Made by a program: the position numbers and the translations under genes
The notes under the pieces: generated by a model
What the model was told of the DNA's origin: nothing
The model's database searches: none
What the model saw: only the letters and a program-made list of their open reading frames with translations
Shown: positions 43,989 to 52,895 of the stretch, piece by piece
Position numbering within the stretch: the stretch's first letter is position 1
Layout: every line of letters begins with the position of its first letter
Origin: an uncultured Alcanivorax sp.
GTDB lineage: Bacteria; Pseudomonadota; Gammaproteobacteria; Pseudomonadales; Alcanivoracaceae
Assembly (NCBI RefSeq): GCF_947258575.1
Contig: NZ_CAMYIV010000012.1
Location: 1 to 64,000 of the forward strand
DNA: 64,000 nucleotides
Direction: 5' to 3'

Positions 43989-44753
43989 TCAGGACCCGGC
44001 GTGGGTGCTATTTCCCGTAGTGGCAGTGTCCAGCGCCGGGGTGTCCAGTAGCGAAGAAACCGGCACCACTTGAATGCCGGCATCGTCCATCAATGGCAGT
44101 ACCTGCTGCAGATAATGGACGGTTTCCGGATAAGGGTGACCGATGGCAATCGCCTGGCCGCGCTGGCGGGCCAGGCGGATCAGTTTGTTGAACTGGGCAT
44201 TGATCTTGGCCAGATCACGCTCGTTATCCAGGAAGATATCGCGTCCGGCGTTGGCCAGCCCCTGTTGCCGTGCCACCCGCTGGGCCACTGAGCGGCCACT
44301 GGTGCGGCTATCCACGAAGAATAGTTGATGGGCTTTCAGTTCTGCCATCAGCCAGCCCATGGGTTCGTCCTGTTCGGTGAGTGCACTACCCATGTGGTTG
44401 TTGAGGCCCCGTGCCTGGGGGATCTGGCTGAGTGCCTGGCGTACGGTATCGAGTAGTTCGTTTTCGCTGATTCCCTGCTGGAGTCCGCCGCGATCCAGGC
44501 GAATATGCTCACCGGCGGCCATGGGCAGATGGACCAGCACTTCCTTGCCGGCCCGGCTGGCGCGCTCGGCCAGTTTGCGCCCGTGCGGGGAATAGGGGAT
44601 CACCGCGCAGGTCACCGGCGCGGGTAGATCGGCAATGGCCTGGCCGTTCTGGCGGTGATAGCCCAGATCATCAATGATGATGGCAATGCGCGGCTGGGCT
44701 GTGGCAGTGGCTGTGGCCAGCAACAGCACCAGACCCATGGCGAGACGGCGCAT
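43989..44753 (-). CDS. Divergent polysaccharide deacetylase (YibQ family)
   Basis: A 254-residue protein with a signal peptide (MRRLAMGLVLLLATATATA) and a divergent polysaccharide deacetylase fold. The start IAIIIDDLGYH supplies the DD metal motif, and LNNHMGSALTE and FVDSRTSGRSVA follow. It is exported and probably acts on a cell-envelope glycan, but the activity is unproven. The start overlaps the ctpA stop, forming an envC-ctpA-yibQ operon, a common grouping in Gammaproteobacteria. Confidence 0.88.
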   Translation of the reverse strand: MRRLAMGLVLLLATATATAQPRIAIIIDDLGYHRQNGQAIADLPAPVTCAVIPYSPHGRKLAERASRAGKEVLVHLPMAAGEHIRLDRGGLQQGISENELLDTVRQALSQIPQARGLNNHMGSALTEQDEPMGWLMAELKAHQLFFVDSRTSGRSVAQRVARQQGLANAGRDIFLDNERDLAKINAQFNKLIRLARQRGQAIAIGHPYPETVHYLQQVLPLMDDAGIQVVPVSSLLDTPALDTATTGNSTHAGS

Positions 44754-46054
44754 CAGTGGCTTTCGTGATTGCGGGCCAGTACCACGCCTTTCAGCACGGA
44801 CAGGGCCTGAGCCAGGGCGTAATCTTCCTGGGCAAGGGACAGGCGCTTGCCGTCGTCGCGACTTTCTCCGTTTTCGTTGTTCAGGTGACGGGGCAAGTCT
44901 GCTTCTCGTACCTGCATGTCTTCACGGACTTCGAGCTTGGTGACCACGTCCACGGCGATGTCCGGTTCAATGCCTTCGGCCTGAATGGAGCGACCATCGG
45001 GTGTGTAGTAACGGGCGGTGGTCAGCTTCAGGGCCTTGTCCTTGCTCAGCGGCAGCACGGTCTGTACCGAGCCCTTGCCGAAGGTGCGATTGCCCACCAC
45101 GATGGCGCGGCCCTGATCCTGCAGGGCGCCGGCGACGATTTCCGAGGCGGACGCGCTGCCGCCATTGACCAGCACCACCATGGGCATGCCATTCAGGCGG
45201 TCGCCGGGTTTGGCATTGAAGTCGCTGCGGCTGCTTTTCTCGCGGCCCTGGGTATAGACAATCAGGCCGTTGTCCATGAACAGGTCGGCCACTTCCACGG
45301 CGCCACCCAGTACGCCGCCGGGGTTGTTGCGCAGGTCCAGCACCAGGCCGCGCAAGCTGTCTTCCTTGGCCAGCTTGTCCAGGGCCTTGCGGGCATCGTT
45401 GCCGGTATTGTTCTGAAATTGGGAAATGCGCAGATAGCCCAGCCCGGGCTCCAGAATGCGGGATTTGACGCTGTGCAGCTGGATCTTGTCGCGCTCGAGG
45501 GTGACCTGGTGGGGTTTTTCATCCCCTTCGCTAAGCACCATCAGTTCGATTTCCGAGCCGATCTCGCCGCGCATCAGTTCCACGGCCTCGCTCAGGGTCA
45601 GCCCTTTCACAAAGGTCTGGTCTATTTTCAGGATCAGGTCGCCGGCCTGGATGCCGGCCTTGCTGGCCGGGGAGCCGTCCACCGGGGTAACCACCTTGAC
45701 GAAGCCGTCTTCCATGGTGACTTCGATGCCCAGGCCGCCGAACTCACCGGTGGTGGTGACTTGCAGGTCGTCAAACTGGTCCGGGGTCAGGTAGCTGGAG
45801 TGGGGGTCCAGTTCGTAGAGCATGCCGCGAATGGCGGATTCCAGCAGTTCGCGGTCATCAACCTCATCGATATAGGCGCTGCGGATGCGTTCCATGACTT
45901 CGGCAAAGGCACGCAGTTCATCCACGGGCACGCCTTGCTGGCGGGCCTGTTGATCCAGTGCCGGGTCTTCGGCATGAAGGCTGGCGAGGGGGACGGCTGA
46001 TAGCAGTGCCGTCACCACAGCGGTGCGCAGAAAGGACAAGGTTGGCGTTGGCAT
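44753..46054 (-). CDS. ctpA: S41 C-terminal processing peptidase
   Basis: A 433-residue protease with signal peptide, a PDZ domain (GIEVTMEDGFVKVVTPVDGS) and the S41 catalytic domain. The nucleophile Ser lies in NGGSASASEIVAGAL and the Lys base in TFGKGSVQT. CtpA-type proteases act in the periplasm and, in Pseudomonas, degrade peptidoglycan hydrolases. It lies between envC and yibQ on one strand, which fits control of wall hydrolysis. Confidence 0.94.
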   Translation of the reverse strand: MPTPTLSFLRTAVVTALLSAVPLASLHAEDPALDQQARQQGVPVDELRAFAEVMERIRSAYIDEVDDRELLESAIRGMLYELDPHSSYLTPDQFDDLQVTTTGEFGGLGIEVTMEDGFVKVVTPVDGSPASKAGIQAGDLILKIDQTFVKGLTLSEAVELMRGEIGSEIELMVLSEGDEKPHQVTLERDKIQLHSVKSRILEPGLGYLRISQFQNNTGNDARKALDKLAKEDSLRGLVLDLRNNPGGVLGGAVEVADLFMDNGLIVYTQGREKSSRSDFNAKPGDRLNGMPMVVLVNGGSASASEIVAGALQDQGRAIVVGNRTFGKGSVQTVLPLSKDKALKLTTARYYTPDGRSIQAEGIEPDIAVDVVTKLEVREDMQVREADLPRHLNNENGESRDDGKRLSLAQEDYALAQALSVLKGVVLARNHESH

Positions 46055-46094
46055 TCAGTATCCCCGGCAGGCACGCGACATCAATGCGCGCGCT

Positions 46095-47255
46095 TTAATC
46101 ATTTGTGTTTTGGGCCAGTGGCGGCAGTGTAACACGGCGATTACACCAGCGTGTGGGGTTCACTGCCTTGCCGCGATGGCGTATCTCGAAGTACAGACCA
46201 CTGGCACGATTGCCGCCGGAATTGCCGGCCAGCGCCAGGCTGTCACCGGCTGATACCCACTCGCCCACTTCCCGCAACAGGCTCTGGTTATAACCATACA
46301 GGGTCAGGTAGCCGTTGCCGTGATCGACAATGGTGAGCAGGCCGTAGCCGCGCAGCCAGTCTGCAAACACGACGCGGCCGGCGTACACCGACCGCACCGG
46401 TGTGCCGGCAGACGCATTCAGGATGACTCCCTGCCAGCGTAGCGCCCCTTCGCGGGCACTGTTGTAGCTGGTGCCGATATTTCCATCCAGAGGCCATGGC
46501 AGTTTGCCGGCCAGCTTGCCGAAGGGTTTGCCGCCCAGGTCGGCGGGGATATCGTCGAGACTGCGCTGCATGTCTGCCAGCAATTTTTCCAGCTGCTGTT
46601 GGTCTTGCTTGAGCTGGCTGAGGCTGGAGCTGCGGTCATCCAGGGAGCGGTTCAGGCTGGCCAGGGTCTGCTGGCGGCTTTTCTGGGCCCCCTGCAATTT
46701 ATCGGCATGGCGCTGTACGTCGCTGCGCTTGTCGAGCAGGGCCTGGCGTGCCTGCTCCACGCGCAGGCTGACAGCCATCAGTTCATCAAGCTCACCATTC
46801 ACCTGTTGCAAGCGATCACTGCGAGCGCGCTGGTAGTATTCCTGGTAGCGCAGCAGGCGGGCAATCTGGTCCGGTTGCTCCTGGTTCAGCAGCAGTTTGA
46901 TGCGTTCCTGGCGGCCGGCCTGATAACTGGCGCGGACGGTTTTGGCCAGCCAGTTGAGCTGGGTCTGTTTTTCCCGGGCCAGTTGAGCCTGTTCCTTTTC
47001 CAGTTTGGCCAATCGTCGGCGTGCCTCGCCGGCCTGTTGTTCCAGATTGCGTTGCTCCCGGGACAGGCGACTGATGCGCAGCTCGGCTTCGCGCAAATCC
47101 GCCTGAACCGAATCGCGCTTGCGCAGTTCCCGGTTCTGGGCGGCACTGAGCTCGCTGATGCGGTCCTTGAGCTGCTCCAGCTGGGCCTTTGAGGGGGTGT
47201 TCTCGCCCCAGGCCAGGGCGGGCAGAAGTAATAGCAGCAGTATTCCGGGGCGCAT
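46095..47255 (-). CDS. envC: Murein hydrolase activator EnvC
   Basis: A 386-residue periplasmic protein: signal peptide (MRPGILLLLLLPALAWG), a long coiled coil (about 20-250), and a C-terminal LytM/M23 domain. The LytM domain looks catalytically degenerate: the first zinc motif is missing (SYNSAREGALRWQG) and only FEIRHRG remains at the second. That is expected of EnvC, which activates amidases at the septum rather than cutting peptidoglycan itself. It heads the envC-ctpA-yibQ set and is divergent from the rhodanese gene. Confidence 0.9.
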   Translation of the reverse strand: MRPGILLLLLLPALAWGENTPSKAQLEQLKDRISELSAAQNRELRKRDSVQADLREAELRISRLSREQRNLEQQAGEARRRLAKLEKEQAQLAREKQTQLNWLAKTVRASYQAGRQERIKLLLNQEQPDQIARLLRYQEYYQRARSDRLQQVNGELDELMAVSLRVEQARQALLDKRSDVQRHADKLQGAQKSRQQTLASLNRSLDDRSSSLSQLKQDQQQLEKLLADMQRSLDDIPADLGGKPFGKLAGKLPWPLDGNIGTSYNSAREGALRWQGVILNASAGTPVRSVYAGRVVFADWLRGYGLLTIVDHGNGYLTLYGYNQSLLREVGEWVSAGDSLALAGNSGGNRASGLYFEIRHRGKAVNPTRWCNRRVTLPPLAQNTND

Positions 47256-47367
47256 GGTTTTACCTTACCCCCTTGCGGGTGTGTATACTTGGCGCCGATT
47301 TTCCATCGGCGCGGGGCTGTCCAATTATCTGCACAGTGTCGGCCATTGCCACTGATTCGGGGTTCCA

Positions 47368-47784
47368 ATGAGCCAATTGCTTGAGTTTGCCAGTAACCAT
47401 TACCTTCTGGTGTCCGCCTTTTTTCTGCTGTGGGCCGTTTTCTTTGTGCTTGAGTCCCGCCGTGGCGGCAAGGCTCTGAGTCCTCAGCTGGCCACCAATC
47501 TGGTCAACCAGAAGGATGCGGTGATTGTTGACCTGCGCGATAGCGATGAGTTTCGTGCCGGGCATATTGCCGGCAGCATCAATATCCCTGCCAGCCAAGC
47601 CCTTGAGCGTATTGCAGAACTGGAAAAATACAAGGACAAACCCATTATTCTGACTTGTGATATGGGCGCCAAGGCCTCACATCTCGGTCGTCAGCTGCGT
47701 GGTAAGGGCTTTGACGAGCTGTATCGCATCCAGGGCGGACTTAACGCCTGGCGCGGGGCTTCCCTGCCTGTGGTTAAAGACTAG
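47368..47784 (+). CDS. Membrane-anchored rhodanese-like sulfurtransferase
   Basis: A 138-residue protein with one N-terminal membrane helix (YLLVSAFFLLWAVFFVL) and a single rhodanese domain. The active-site loop is TCDMGAKAS with Cys present, and DLRDSDEFRAGHIAGSINIP is the family motif. It carries sulfane sulfur; the acceptor is unknown. It starts the rhodanese-grxC-secB cluster (gaps of 13 bases), an order well known in Pseudomonas. Confidence 0.92.
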   Translation: MSQLLEFASNHYLLVSAFFLLWAVFFVLESRRGGKALSPQLATNLVNQKDAVIVDLRDSDEFRAGHIAGSINIPASQALERIAELEKYKDKPIILTCDMGAKASHLGRQLRGKGFDELYRIQGGLNAWRGASLPVVKD

Positions 47785-47797
47785 GCGGGAGGTGAAT

Positions 47798-48076
47798 ATG
47801 GCCAAGGTGGAGCTTTATACCACAGGTTGGTGCCCTTTTTGCGTTCGCGCCAAGCAGTTGCTGAACAGCAAAAACATTTCTTACCAGGACACGGATGTGG
47901 ACCGAGAGCCTGATCAACGTGCGGTGATGATGCAGCGCGGCGGGGCTCGTACGGTGCCACAGATCTTTATTGATGACCGCCCCATCGGCGGTTGTGATGA
48001 ACTTTATGCTCTGGAGCGCGCAGGGGAGCTGGATTCGCTGCTCGGCGCCAATTCGGGGGAGTCGGGAACAAGGTAA
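47798..48076 (+). CDS. grxC: Glutaredoxin 3
   Basis: A 92-residue glutaredoxin with the dithiol active site CPFC at residues 12-15 and the glutathione-binding TVPQIFIDDRPIGGCDEL segment. It reduces disulfides using glutathione. The ATG at 47798 has a GGGAGG-type site; an upstream extension lies in the rhodanese gene and is not used. It sits between rhodanese and secB. Confidence 0.95.
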   Translation: MAKVELYTTGWCPFCVRAKQLLNSKNISYQDTDVDREPDQRAVMMQRGGARTVPQIFIDDRPIGGCDELYALERAGELDSLLGANSGESGTR

Positions 48077-48089
48077 CAGGAGAAAAACG

Positions 48090-48563
48090 ATGGCCGAACA
48101 ACAACAGGTTTTCCAGCTGCAGCGTATTTATCTGAAGGATGCGTCTTTCGAGTGCCCGGGAGCCCCGGAAGTGTTTCTGGAAGAGTGGAAACCCAAGGTC
48201 AATGTGCAGCTCAATAACGGCGCCCGCCGCATTGGCGAGACCGATGAATTTGAAGTGGAACTGACCGTCACAGTGACGGCCAAGGACGAGAAGGAAGAGA
48301 AAACCTTCTATCTGGCGGAAGTGAAGCAGGCCGGTATCTTCACCGTGAAAGGTGTGGAGGGCGAAGAGCGCGCCCAGTTGCTCGGCGCCTACTGCCCGAA
48401 CCTGCTGTTCCCCTACGTTCGCGAAGTGGTCTCGGACCTGGTCGCCAAGGGCTCCTTCCCGCAGATGGTACTGCAGCCGATCAACTTCGACGCCCTGTAC
48501 CAGCAGCAACGCCAGCAGCAGGCAAAAGCGCAGGCGGAAGCTGAGGGTGAGACGGTTCAGTAA
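48090..48563 (+). CDS. secB: Protein-export chaperone SecB
   Basis: A 157-residue acidic protein with FQLQRIYLKDASFECPGAP at the start and AYCPNLLFPYVREVVSDL, both SecB signatures. SecB tetramers hold preproteins unfolded and pass them to SecA. An AGGAG site precedes the ATG at 48090. It is the last gene of the rhodanese-grxC-secB operon and is followed by a palindromic element before the convergent trmL. Confidence 0.97.
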   Translation: MAEQQQVFQLQRIYLKDASFECPGAPEVFLEEWKPKVNVQLNNGARRIGETDEFEVELTVTVTAKDEKEEKTFYLAEVKQAGIFTVKGVEGEERAQLLGAYCPNLLFPYVREVVSDLVAKGSFPQMVLQPINFDALYQQQRQQQAKAQAEAEGETVQ

Positions 48564-48566
48564 ATT

Positions 48567-48726
48567 CAGTGAGCAGTTAATAGTGAATAATTAACAGTTC
48601 GCGGACTGGCACTGTTGCCGGTCTTTAACGCAAGAGGCCGCGTCCAACCTTTGGGCGCGGCCTCTTGCGTTCAGGAACAGATAAAACCGTATCGCGACGC
48701 TGTTCACTGTTAACTATTCACTGTTA
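48567..48726. repeat. Convergent-gene palindromic element, copy 2
   Basis: TTAACAGT/TGAATAG-type ends flank a central perfect hairpin: AACGCAAGAGGCCGCG (48627-48642) and its complement (48656-48671). It fills the gap between convergent secB and trmL. Its right end supplies the last TrmL codons (Asn-Ser-Glu-stop). The GC-rich hairpin could act as a two-way transcription barrier. Confidence 0.85.
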
Positions 48727-49187
48727 CCTGCCCCTATGTAGTCCAGCTGTCGCCATGCCTCATACAGCGTCACCGACACTGCATTGGCAAGATTAAGGCT
48801 GCGGCTGTTCGCCACCATGGGCAGGCGCAGTTTTTGTGTGGGTGGCAGGCTGTCGAGAATGTCGGTGGGCAGGCCGCGGGTTTCCGGGCCGAATAGCAAC
48901 ACATCCTCGTCCACGAAAACCGCATCACTGTGTGGCTGGCTGGCCCGGGTGGTCAGGGCAAACAGGCGCCGGCCCGCCATCGCTTCAAGGAATGCAGAAA
49001 AATCCGCATGCACGGTGAGGTGGGCCAGTTCGTTGTAGTCCAGTCCGGCCCGGCGCAGTTTCTTTTCTTCCAGGGAAAAGCCCAACGGCTCGATCAGGTG
49101 CAGGTGAGCTCCGGTGTTGGCGGCCAGGCGAATGATATTGCCGGTATTGGGCGGGATTTCTGGTTCGAACAGTGCGATATGGAGCAT
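48714..49187 (-). CDS. trmL: tRNA (cytidine/uridine-2'-O-)-methyltransferase TrmL
   Basis: A 157-residue SPOUT methyltransferase. [23 protein letters not shown] is the N-terminal signature, and [10 protein letters not shown] plus [16 protein letters not shown] form the knotted SAM site. It methylates the wobble-base ribose of tRNA-Leu. I use the ATG at 49187 (MLHIALFEP). The last codons lie within the repeat element at 48567-48726, so the natural C-terminus may have been replaced; the catalytic core is complete. Confidence 0.95.
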   Translation of the reverse strand: MLHIALFEPEIPPNTGNIIRLAANTGAHLHLIEPLGFSLEEKKLRRAGLDYNELAHLTVHADFSAFLEAMAGRRLFALTTRASQPHSDAVFVDEDVLLFGPETRGLPTDILDSLPPTQKLRLPMVANSRSLNLANAVSVTLYEAWRQLDYIGAGNSE

Positions 49188-49384
49188 GGGAACCTGTTTC
49201 AAGTCTGGGCGCAGCGAATTCTGTCGCCGGGCTCTTATTGCGACTGCGCAGTGTAGTCATTCTACCTTAACAAGGGTAATCGCCCGTTCGTGTTGCGGCG
49301 AAGCACTGCTCTTATGTTTTGCCTTGGTGGGCCGCGCATGGTACTGCTTGTCACCTGTGAGGGAAAAATAACAAGGCTGGTACC

Positions 49385-49711
49385 ATGATACTGAAACACA
49401 CGCTGTTTGCGGCGCTGTTTTTACTGGTTGCTTGTGGTGAAAAAGAAGACAAGCCCGGCGATATTCTGCATGTTGCTCCCTACACCTCTGCCTGCATCGG
49501 TGCGGGGCCTATGGATTGTCTGCGGGTGCGCAGTGATGACGAGGCCAACTTCCAGCTTTTCTATAATCACATTGACGGTTTCGATTTCGAGCCAGGTCAC
49601 CGTTACACGTTGCGGGTGAAAATAGAAGAAGTGGCATCACCGCCAGCGGATGGCAGCAGCTTGCGTTACACCCTGCTTGAGGTGGTGAGCAAGGAAGCGG
49701 TCAACCCCTGA
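49385..49711 (+). CDS. DUF4377 lipoprotein
   Basis: A 108-residue exported protein. HTLFAALFLLVACG is a lipoprotein signal with lipobox LVAC. The mature part matches the DUF4377 pattern (CIGAGPMDCLRVR, DGFDFEPGHRYTLRVKIEEV). Related domains are found in heat-shock-type lipoproteins such as the HslJ neighbourhood; the function is unknown. It is followed 20 bases later by a small membrane protein gene on the same strand. Confidence 0.8.
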   Translation: MILKHTLFAALFLLVACGEKEDKPGDILHVAPYTSACIGAGPMDCLRVRSDDEANFQLFYNHIDGFDFEPGHRYTLRVKIEEVASPPADGSSLRYTLLEVVSKEAVNP

Positions 49712-49730
49712 TGAATGAGAGGGCGCTGCT

Positions 49731-50051
49731 GTGAAATGTGTTTTCCGTGCCCGCGACGGTATTGAGGCGCATATGCTGGCGGACCTGCTGGAGCAGGTGG
49801 GTATCATGGCGCAGGTTCAGGGTGACATGCTGCAGGGGGCCGTAGGAGAACTGCCTGCGGCGGGCCTGGCGTCAGTGTGGGTGGCGGAAAGCGATGAGTC
49901 GCGAGCTCGTGAGGTGATCGCCGAGTTTGAGACCAGTCAGCCGGCAGACACGGTGCAAGCGGCTAGCCCGGACGCGCAGCGCTCTTTCTCCCAGGGTTTG
50001 TTGCTGGGAATGGTGATTGGCGCGGTGGTGATGTTGATGCTGCTGCGTTGA
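49731..50051 (+). CDS. DUF2007 domain protein with C-terminal membrane helix
   Basis: A 106-residue protein. The N-terminal MKCVFRARDGIEAHMLADLLEQVGIMAQV is a DUF2007 (putative signal-transducing) domain, and GLLLGMVIGAVVMLMLLR at the end is a membrane helix. It starts at GTG. Function unknown. It is probably co-transcribed with the DUF4377 lipoprotein and ends at a strong terminator. Confidence 0.75.
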   Translation: MKCVFRARDGIEAHMLADLLEQVGIMAQVQGDMLQGAVGELPAAGLASVWVAESDESRAREVIAEFETSQPADTVQAASPDAQRSFSQGLLLGMVIGAVVMLMLLR

Positions 50052-50056
50052 AAAAG

Positions 50057-50105
50057 GTTGGACACAAAAAAAAACCGGGCGATGCCCGGTTTTTTTGTGT
50101 CCAAC
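50057..50105. terminator. Bidirectional terminator between DUF2007 gene and typA
   Basis: GTTGGACAC, an A-run and CCGGGC on the left pair with GCCCGG, a T-run and GTGTCCAAC on the right, around a GAT loop; the A-run has two extra bases. With T-runs usable on both strands it can end transcripts of both converging genes. A CCAACGTTGG palindrome follows. Confidence 0.85.
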
Positions 50106-50162
50106 GTTGGCGTAGAGGGTGGAATTCGCTTTGCGCATTCCACCCCGCGACCATTGTTGCGG

Positions 50163-51971
50163 TTACCGTCCGGCGCGCTTGCGCTCGGTTTCGGTAAGCA
50201 GCTTCTTGCGGATACGCAGACAGTTCGGGGTCACTTCCACCAGCTCGTCATCTTCGATGAAGTCCAGTGCCTGCTCCAGGCTGAAACGGATCGGCGGAGT
50301 CAGGACGATGTTTTCATCGGTGCCGGAGGCGCGCATGTTGGTGAGCTGCTTGCCTTTGGTGGGGTTGACCACCAGGTCGTTGCCGCGGCTGTGGATGCCG
50401 ATGATCTGGCCTTCGTACACATCCACGTTCGGGTCGATCAGCATGCGGCCACGCTCCTGCAGGTTGAACAGGGCGAAGCCCAGCACCTTGCCTTTCACCA
50501 TGGACACCAGCACACCGTTGATGCGCTTGGCCATGTCGCCGGCCTTGTATTCGCCGTAGTGGCTGAATGTGCTGTTAAGGATGCCGGTACCGGAGGTGAG
50601 GGTCAGGAACTGGCTGCGGAAGCCGATCAGGCCACGGCTGGGTACCAGGAATTCCAGGCGTACCCGGCCCTTGCCGTCCGGCTCCATGTTGGTCATTTCC
50701 GCACGACGCAGACCCAGATGCTCCATGATGGAGCCCTGGTGTTGCTCTTCCACATCGGCGATCACGGTTTCGTAGGGCTCCTGCTTGACGCCATCTTCTT
50801 CACGGATGATCACCTGCGGGCGACCCACGGCCAGCTCGAAGCCTTCGCGGCGCATGTTCTCGATCAGCACAGACAAGTGCAGTTCGCCACGGCCGGAGAC
50901 GCGGAACTGGTCGGCGCTGCCGGTTTCTTCCACGCGCAGGGCCACGTTGTGCTTGAGCTCCGCTTCCAGGCGCTCGCGGATCTGGCGGCTGGTAACGAAC
51001 TTGCCGTCCTGGCCGGCGAACGGCGAGGTGTTCACGTGGAAGAACATGCTCACGGTAGGCTCGTCCACGCTCAGCGGTGGCAAGGCTTCCACGCTGGCCG
51101 GATCACACAGGGTGTCGGAAATGTTCAGTGGGTCCAGGCCGGTGATGCAGACGATTTCGCCGGCGGAGGCGGTGGGGGCGTCAACACGCTCCAGACCGTG
51201 ATAGCCCATGATGGTGAGGATCTTGCCATTGCGTACCTTGCCGTCGGCGCCGATCACTTTTACCGGGCTGTTGGCCTTGATGTTGCCGCGCTTGACCCGA
51301 CCGATGCCGACGATGCCCAGGTAGCTGTTGTAGTCCAGGGACGAAATCTGCATCTGGAAGGGGCCAACGGCGTCCACGTTCGGGTAGTCCACCTTGTCGA
51401 CGATGGTCTGTAGCAGCGGGGTCATGTCGTCGGCCATGTTGTCCGCTTCCAGGCCGGCAATGCCGTTCAGGGCGGAGGCGTAGATTACCGGGAAATCCAG
51501 CTGCTCGTCGGTGGCACCCAGATTGTCGAACAGGTCGAATACCTGATCCATGACCCAGTCAGGGCGCGCGCCCGGGCGGTCGATCTTGTTGATCACCACG
51601 ATCGGCTTGAGGCCGGCGGCAAAGGCTTTCTGGGTGACGAAACGGGTTTGCGGCATGGGGCCGTCGACAGCGTCCACCAGCAGCAGTACGCAATCCACCA
51701 TGGACATAACCCGCTCCACCTCGCCACCGAAGTCGGCGTGGCCAGGGGTGTCGACGATGTTGATGCGGTATTCATTCCACTGGATGGCGGTGTTCTTGGA
51801 GAGGATGGTGATGCCCCGTTCCTTCTCCAGGTCGTTAGAGTCCATTACCCGCTCAATATCGCCAGCGCGATCTCCCAGGGTGCCGGACTGTTGCAACAGC
51901 TTGTCCACCAGGGTGGTCTTGCCGTGGTCAACGTGGGCGATGATGGCGATATTGCGCAGACGTTCAATCAC
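50163..51971 (-). CDS. typA: Ribosome-associated GTPase TypA/BipA
   Basis: A 602-residue translational GTPase. The G1 loop is [15 protein letters not shown], with DTPGHADF (G3) and [13 protein letters not shown] (G4). EF-G-like domains and the BipA-specific C-terminal region follow ([20 protein letters not shown]). It aids ribosome assembly at low temperature and under stress. In Pseudomonas it lies near thiI and glnA; here it is about 6 kb from glnA. An extended -10 promoter lies about 110 bases upstream. Confidence 0.97.
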   Translation of the reverse strand: MIERLRNIAIIAHVDHGKTTLVDKLLQQSGTLGDRAGDIERVMDSNDLEKERGITILSKNTAIQWNEYRINIVDTPGHADFGGEVERVMSMVDCVLLLVDAVDGPMPQTRFVTQKAFAAGLKPIVVINKIDRPGARPDWVMDQVFDLFDNLGATDEQLDFPVIYASALNGIAGLEADNMADDMTPLLQTIVDKVDYPNVDAVGPFQMQISSLDYNSYLGIVGIGRVKRGNIKANSPVKVIGADGKVRNGKILTIMGYHGLERVDAPTASAGEIVCITGLDPLNISDTLCDPASVEALPPLSVDEPTVSMFFHVNTSPFAGQDGKFVTSRQIRERLEAELKHNVALRVEETGSADQFRVSGRGELHLSVLIENMRREGFELAVGRPQVIIREEDGVKQEPYETVIADVEEQHQGSIMEHLGLRRAEMTNMEPDGKGRVRLEFLVPSRGLIGFRSQFLTLTSGTGILNSTFSHYGEYKAGDMAKRINGVLVSMVKGKVLGFALFNLQERGRMLIDPNVDVYEGQIIGIHSRGNDLVVNPTKGKQLTNMRASGTDENIVLTPPIRFSLEQALDFIEDDELVEVTPNCLRIRKKLLTETERKRAGR

Positions 51972-52300
51972 AGATGTAGCTCCGTTAAGAAATGGGCGGG
52001 ATGACGCTCGTGCCTGATCTCGACCTGTACGCAGCCACGTAGTGGGCGTTGAAAAGGGTCTGGCATCCCGCGGGGGCGCGCATTATACCAGCGCTGAGCG
52101 CAGGTGATAGCCCGTCGGTCAGGCTTTCGCATAACATTTACGAATGTGAAAAGATTCAAAAATTCACGGTTGTTCCTGCGAGTCGGCTGCGGATCGCCTA
52201 GAATGGCGCAACCATTTTCCCGGAGAAGGGTCAGACCAACCGTCTTTCTCCGTTGTCGGTGCCGATAATCCGGCAATAACGCTTTTATAATCAGGTTGTT
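51972..52300. other. Divergent intergenic region typA / retropepsin-like gene
   Basis: A gene-free stretch of 329 bases. It holds the typA promoter near 52082. TATAAT at 52286-52291 lies only ten bases before the first ATG of the plus-strand gene, so that transcript would have almost no leader. No other clear site is seen. Confidence 0.5.
52082..52090 (-). promoter_or_regulatory. Extended -10 promoter of typA
   Basis: On the minus strand the bases read TGGTATAAT: a perfect -10 box with the TGn extension. The -35 region is weak. The start point would be near 52075, giving a leader of about 100 bases. Confidence 0.55.
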
Positions 52301-52894
52301 ATGATGCGAATCCCCTTGGTGCTGATAGGGGCGCTGGTGCCTGCTGTGGCCCTGTCCGAGGTGCCACCAGTCAACAAGAGAATCTATGGTCTGCACGAGA
52401 GTGTGCATATCGGTGAACTGGGTATTACTGTGCCGGCCAAGCTGGACACCGGGGCGGACTCTGCCTCACTGAGCGCCCGTTACATAAAGACCTTTGAGCG
52501 TGACGGGGTGAAAATGGTTGAGTTTGATATAGCCATCGACCGGGATGACCGTGAGGAATGGGGCATCCAGCAGAATCAGTGGGATGACGTGGAATTGCCG
52601 CTGGCCGGGCATGTGCGGATAAAACGCCGGGCAGAGAGTGTTCAGGACGGCGAGCGGGATTTCAGCCGCCGGCCAATGGTGACGCTGACGGTCTGCATGG
52701 GCAATCGGCGGCAACAAATTGATGTCAACCTGACCGATCGCAGCGAGTTTCGCTATCCGCTGTTGATCGGGGCAGAGGCCCTGAAGGGCCTGGGAGCCCT
52801 GGTGGATCCGTCGCTGTCCCATTCTGTCGGGACGCCGCGCTGCCAGGAAGAGCAAGAGGATACACTGACGATGGAGGCTGCCGGGGCGCATTAA
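52301..52894 (+). CDS. Retropepsin-like aspartic protease (RimK-associated 'ATP-dependent zinc protease' family)
   Basis: A 197-residue protein with a signal peptide (PLVLIGALVPAVALS) and the retropepsin-like core AKLDTGADSASLSARYI, where DTG is the aspartic-protease motif. YPLLIGAEALKGLGALVDP matches the second half of the fold. The family is often annotated as a zinc protease linked to RimK-type ligases, although the visible motif is that of an aspartic peptidase. It forms a run with the two downstream genes (gaps of one base each). The second ATG at 52304 is an equally good start. Confidence 0.82.
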   Translation: MMRIPLVLIGALVPAVALSEVPPVNKRIYGLHESVHIGELGITVPAKLDTGADSASLSARYIKTFERDGVKMVEFDIAIDRDDREEWGIQQNQWDDVELPLAGHVRIKRRAESVQDGERDFSRRPMVTLTVCMGNRRQQIDVNLTDRSEFRYPLLIGAEALKGLGALVDPSLSHSVGTPRCQEEQEDTLTMEAAGAH

Positions 52895-52895
52895 C

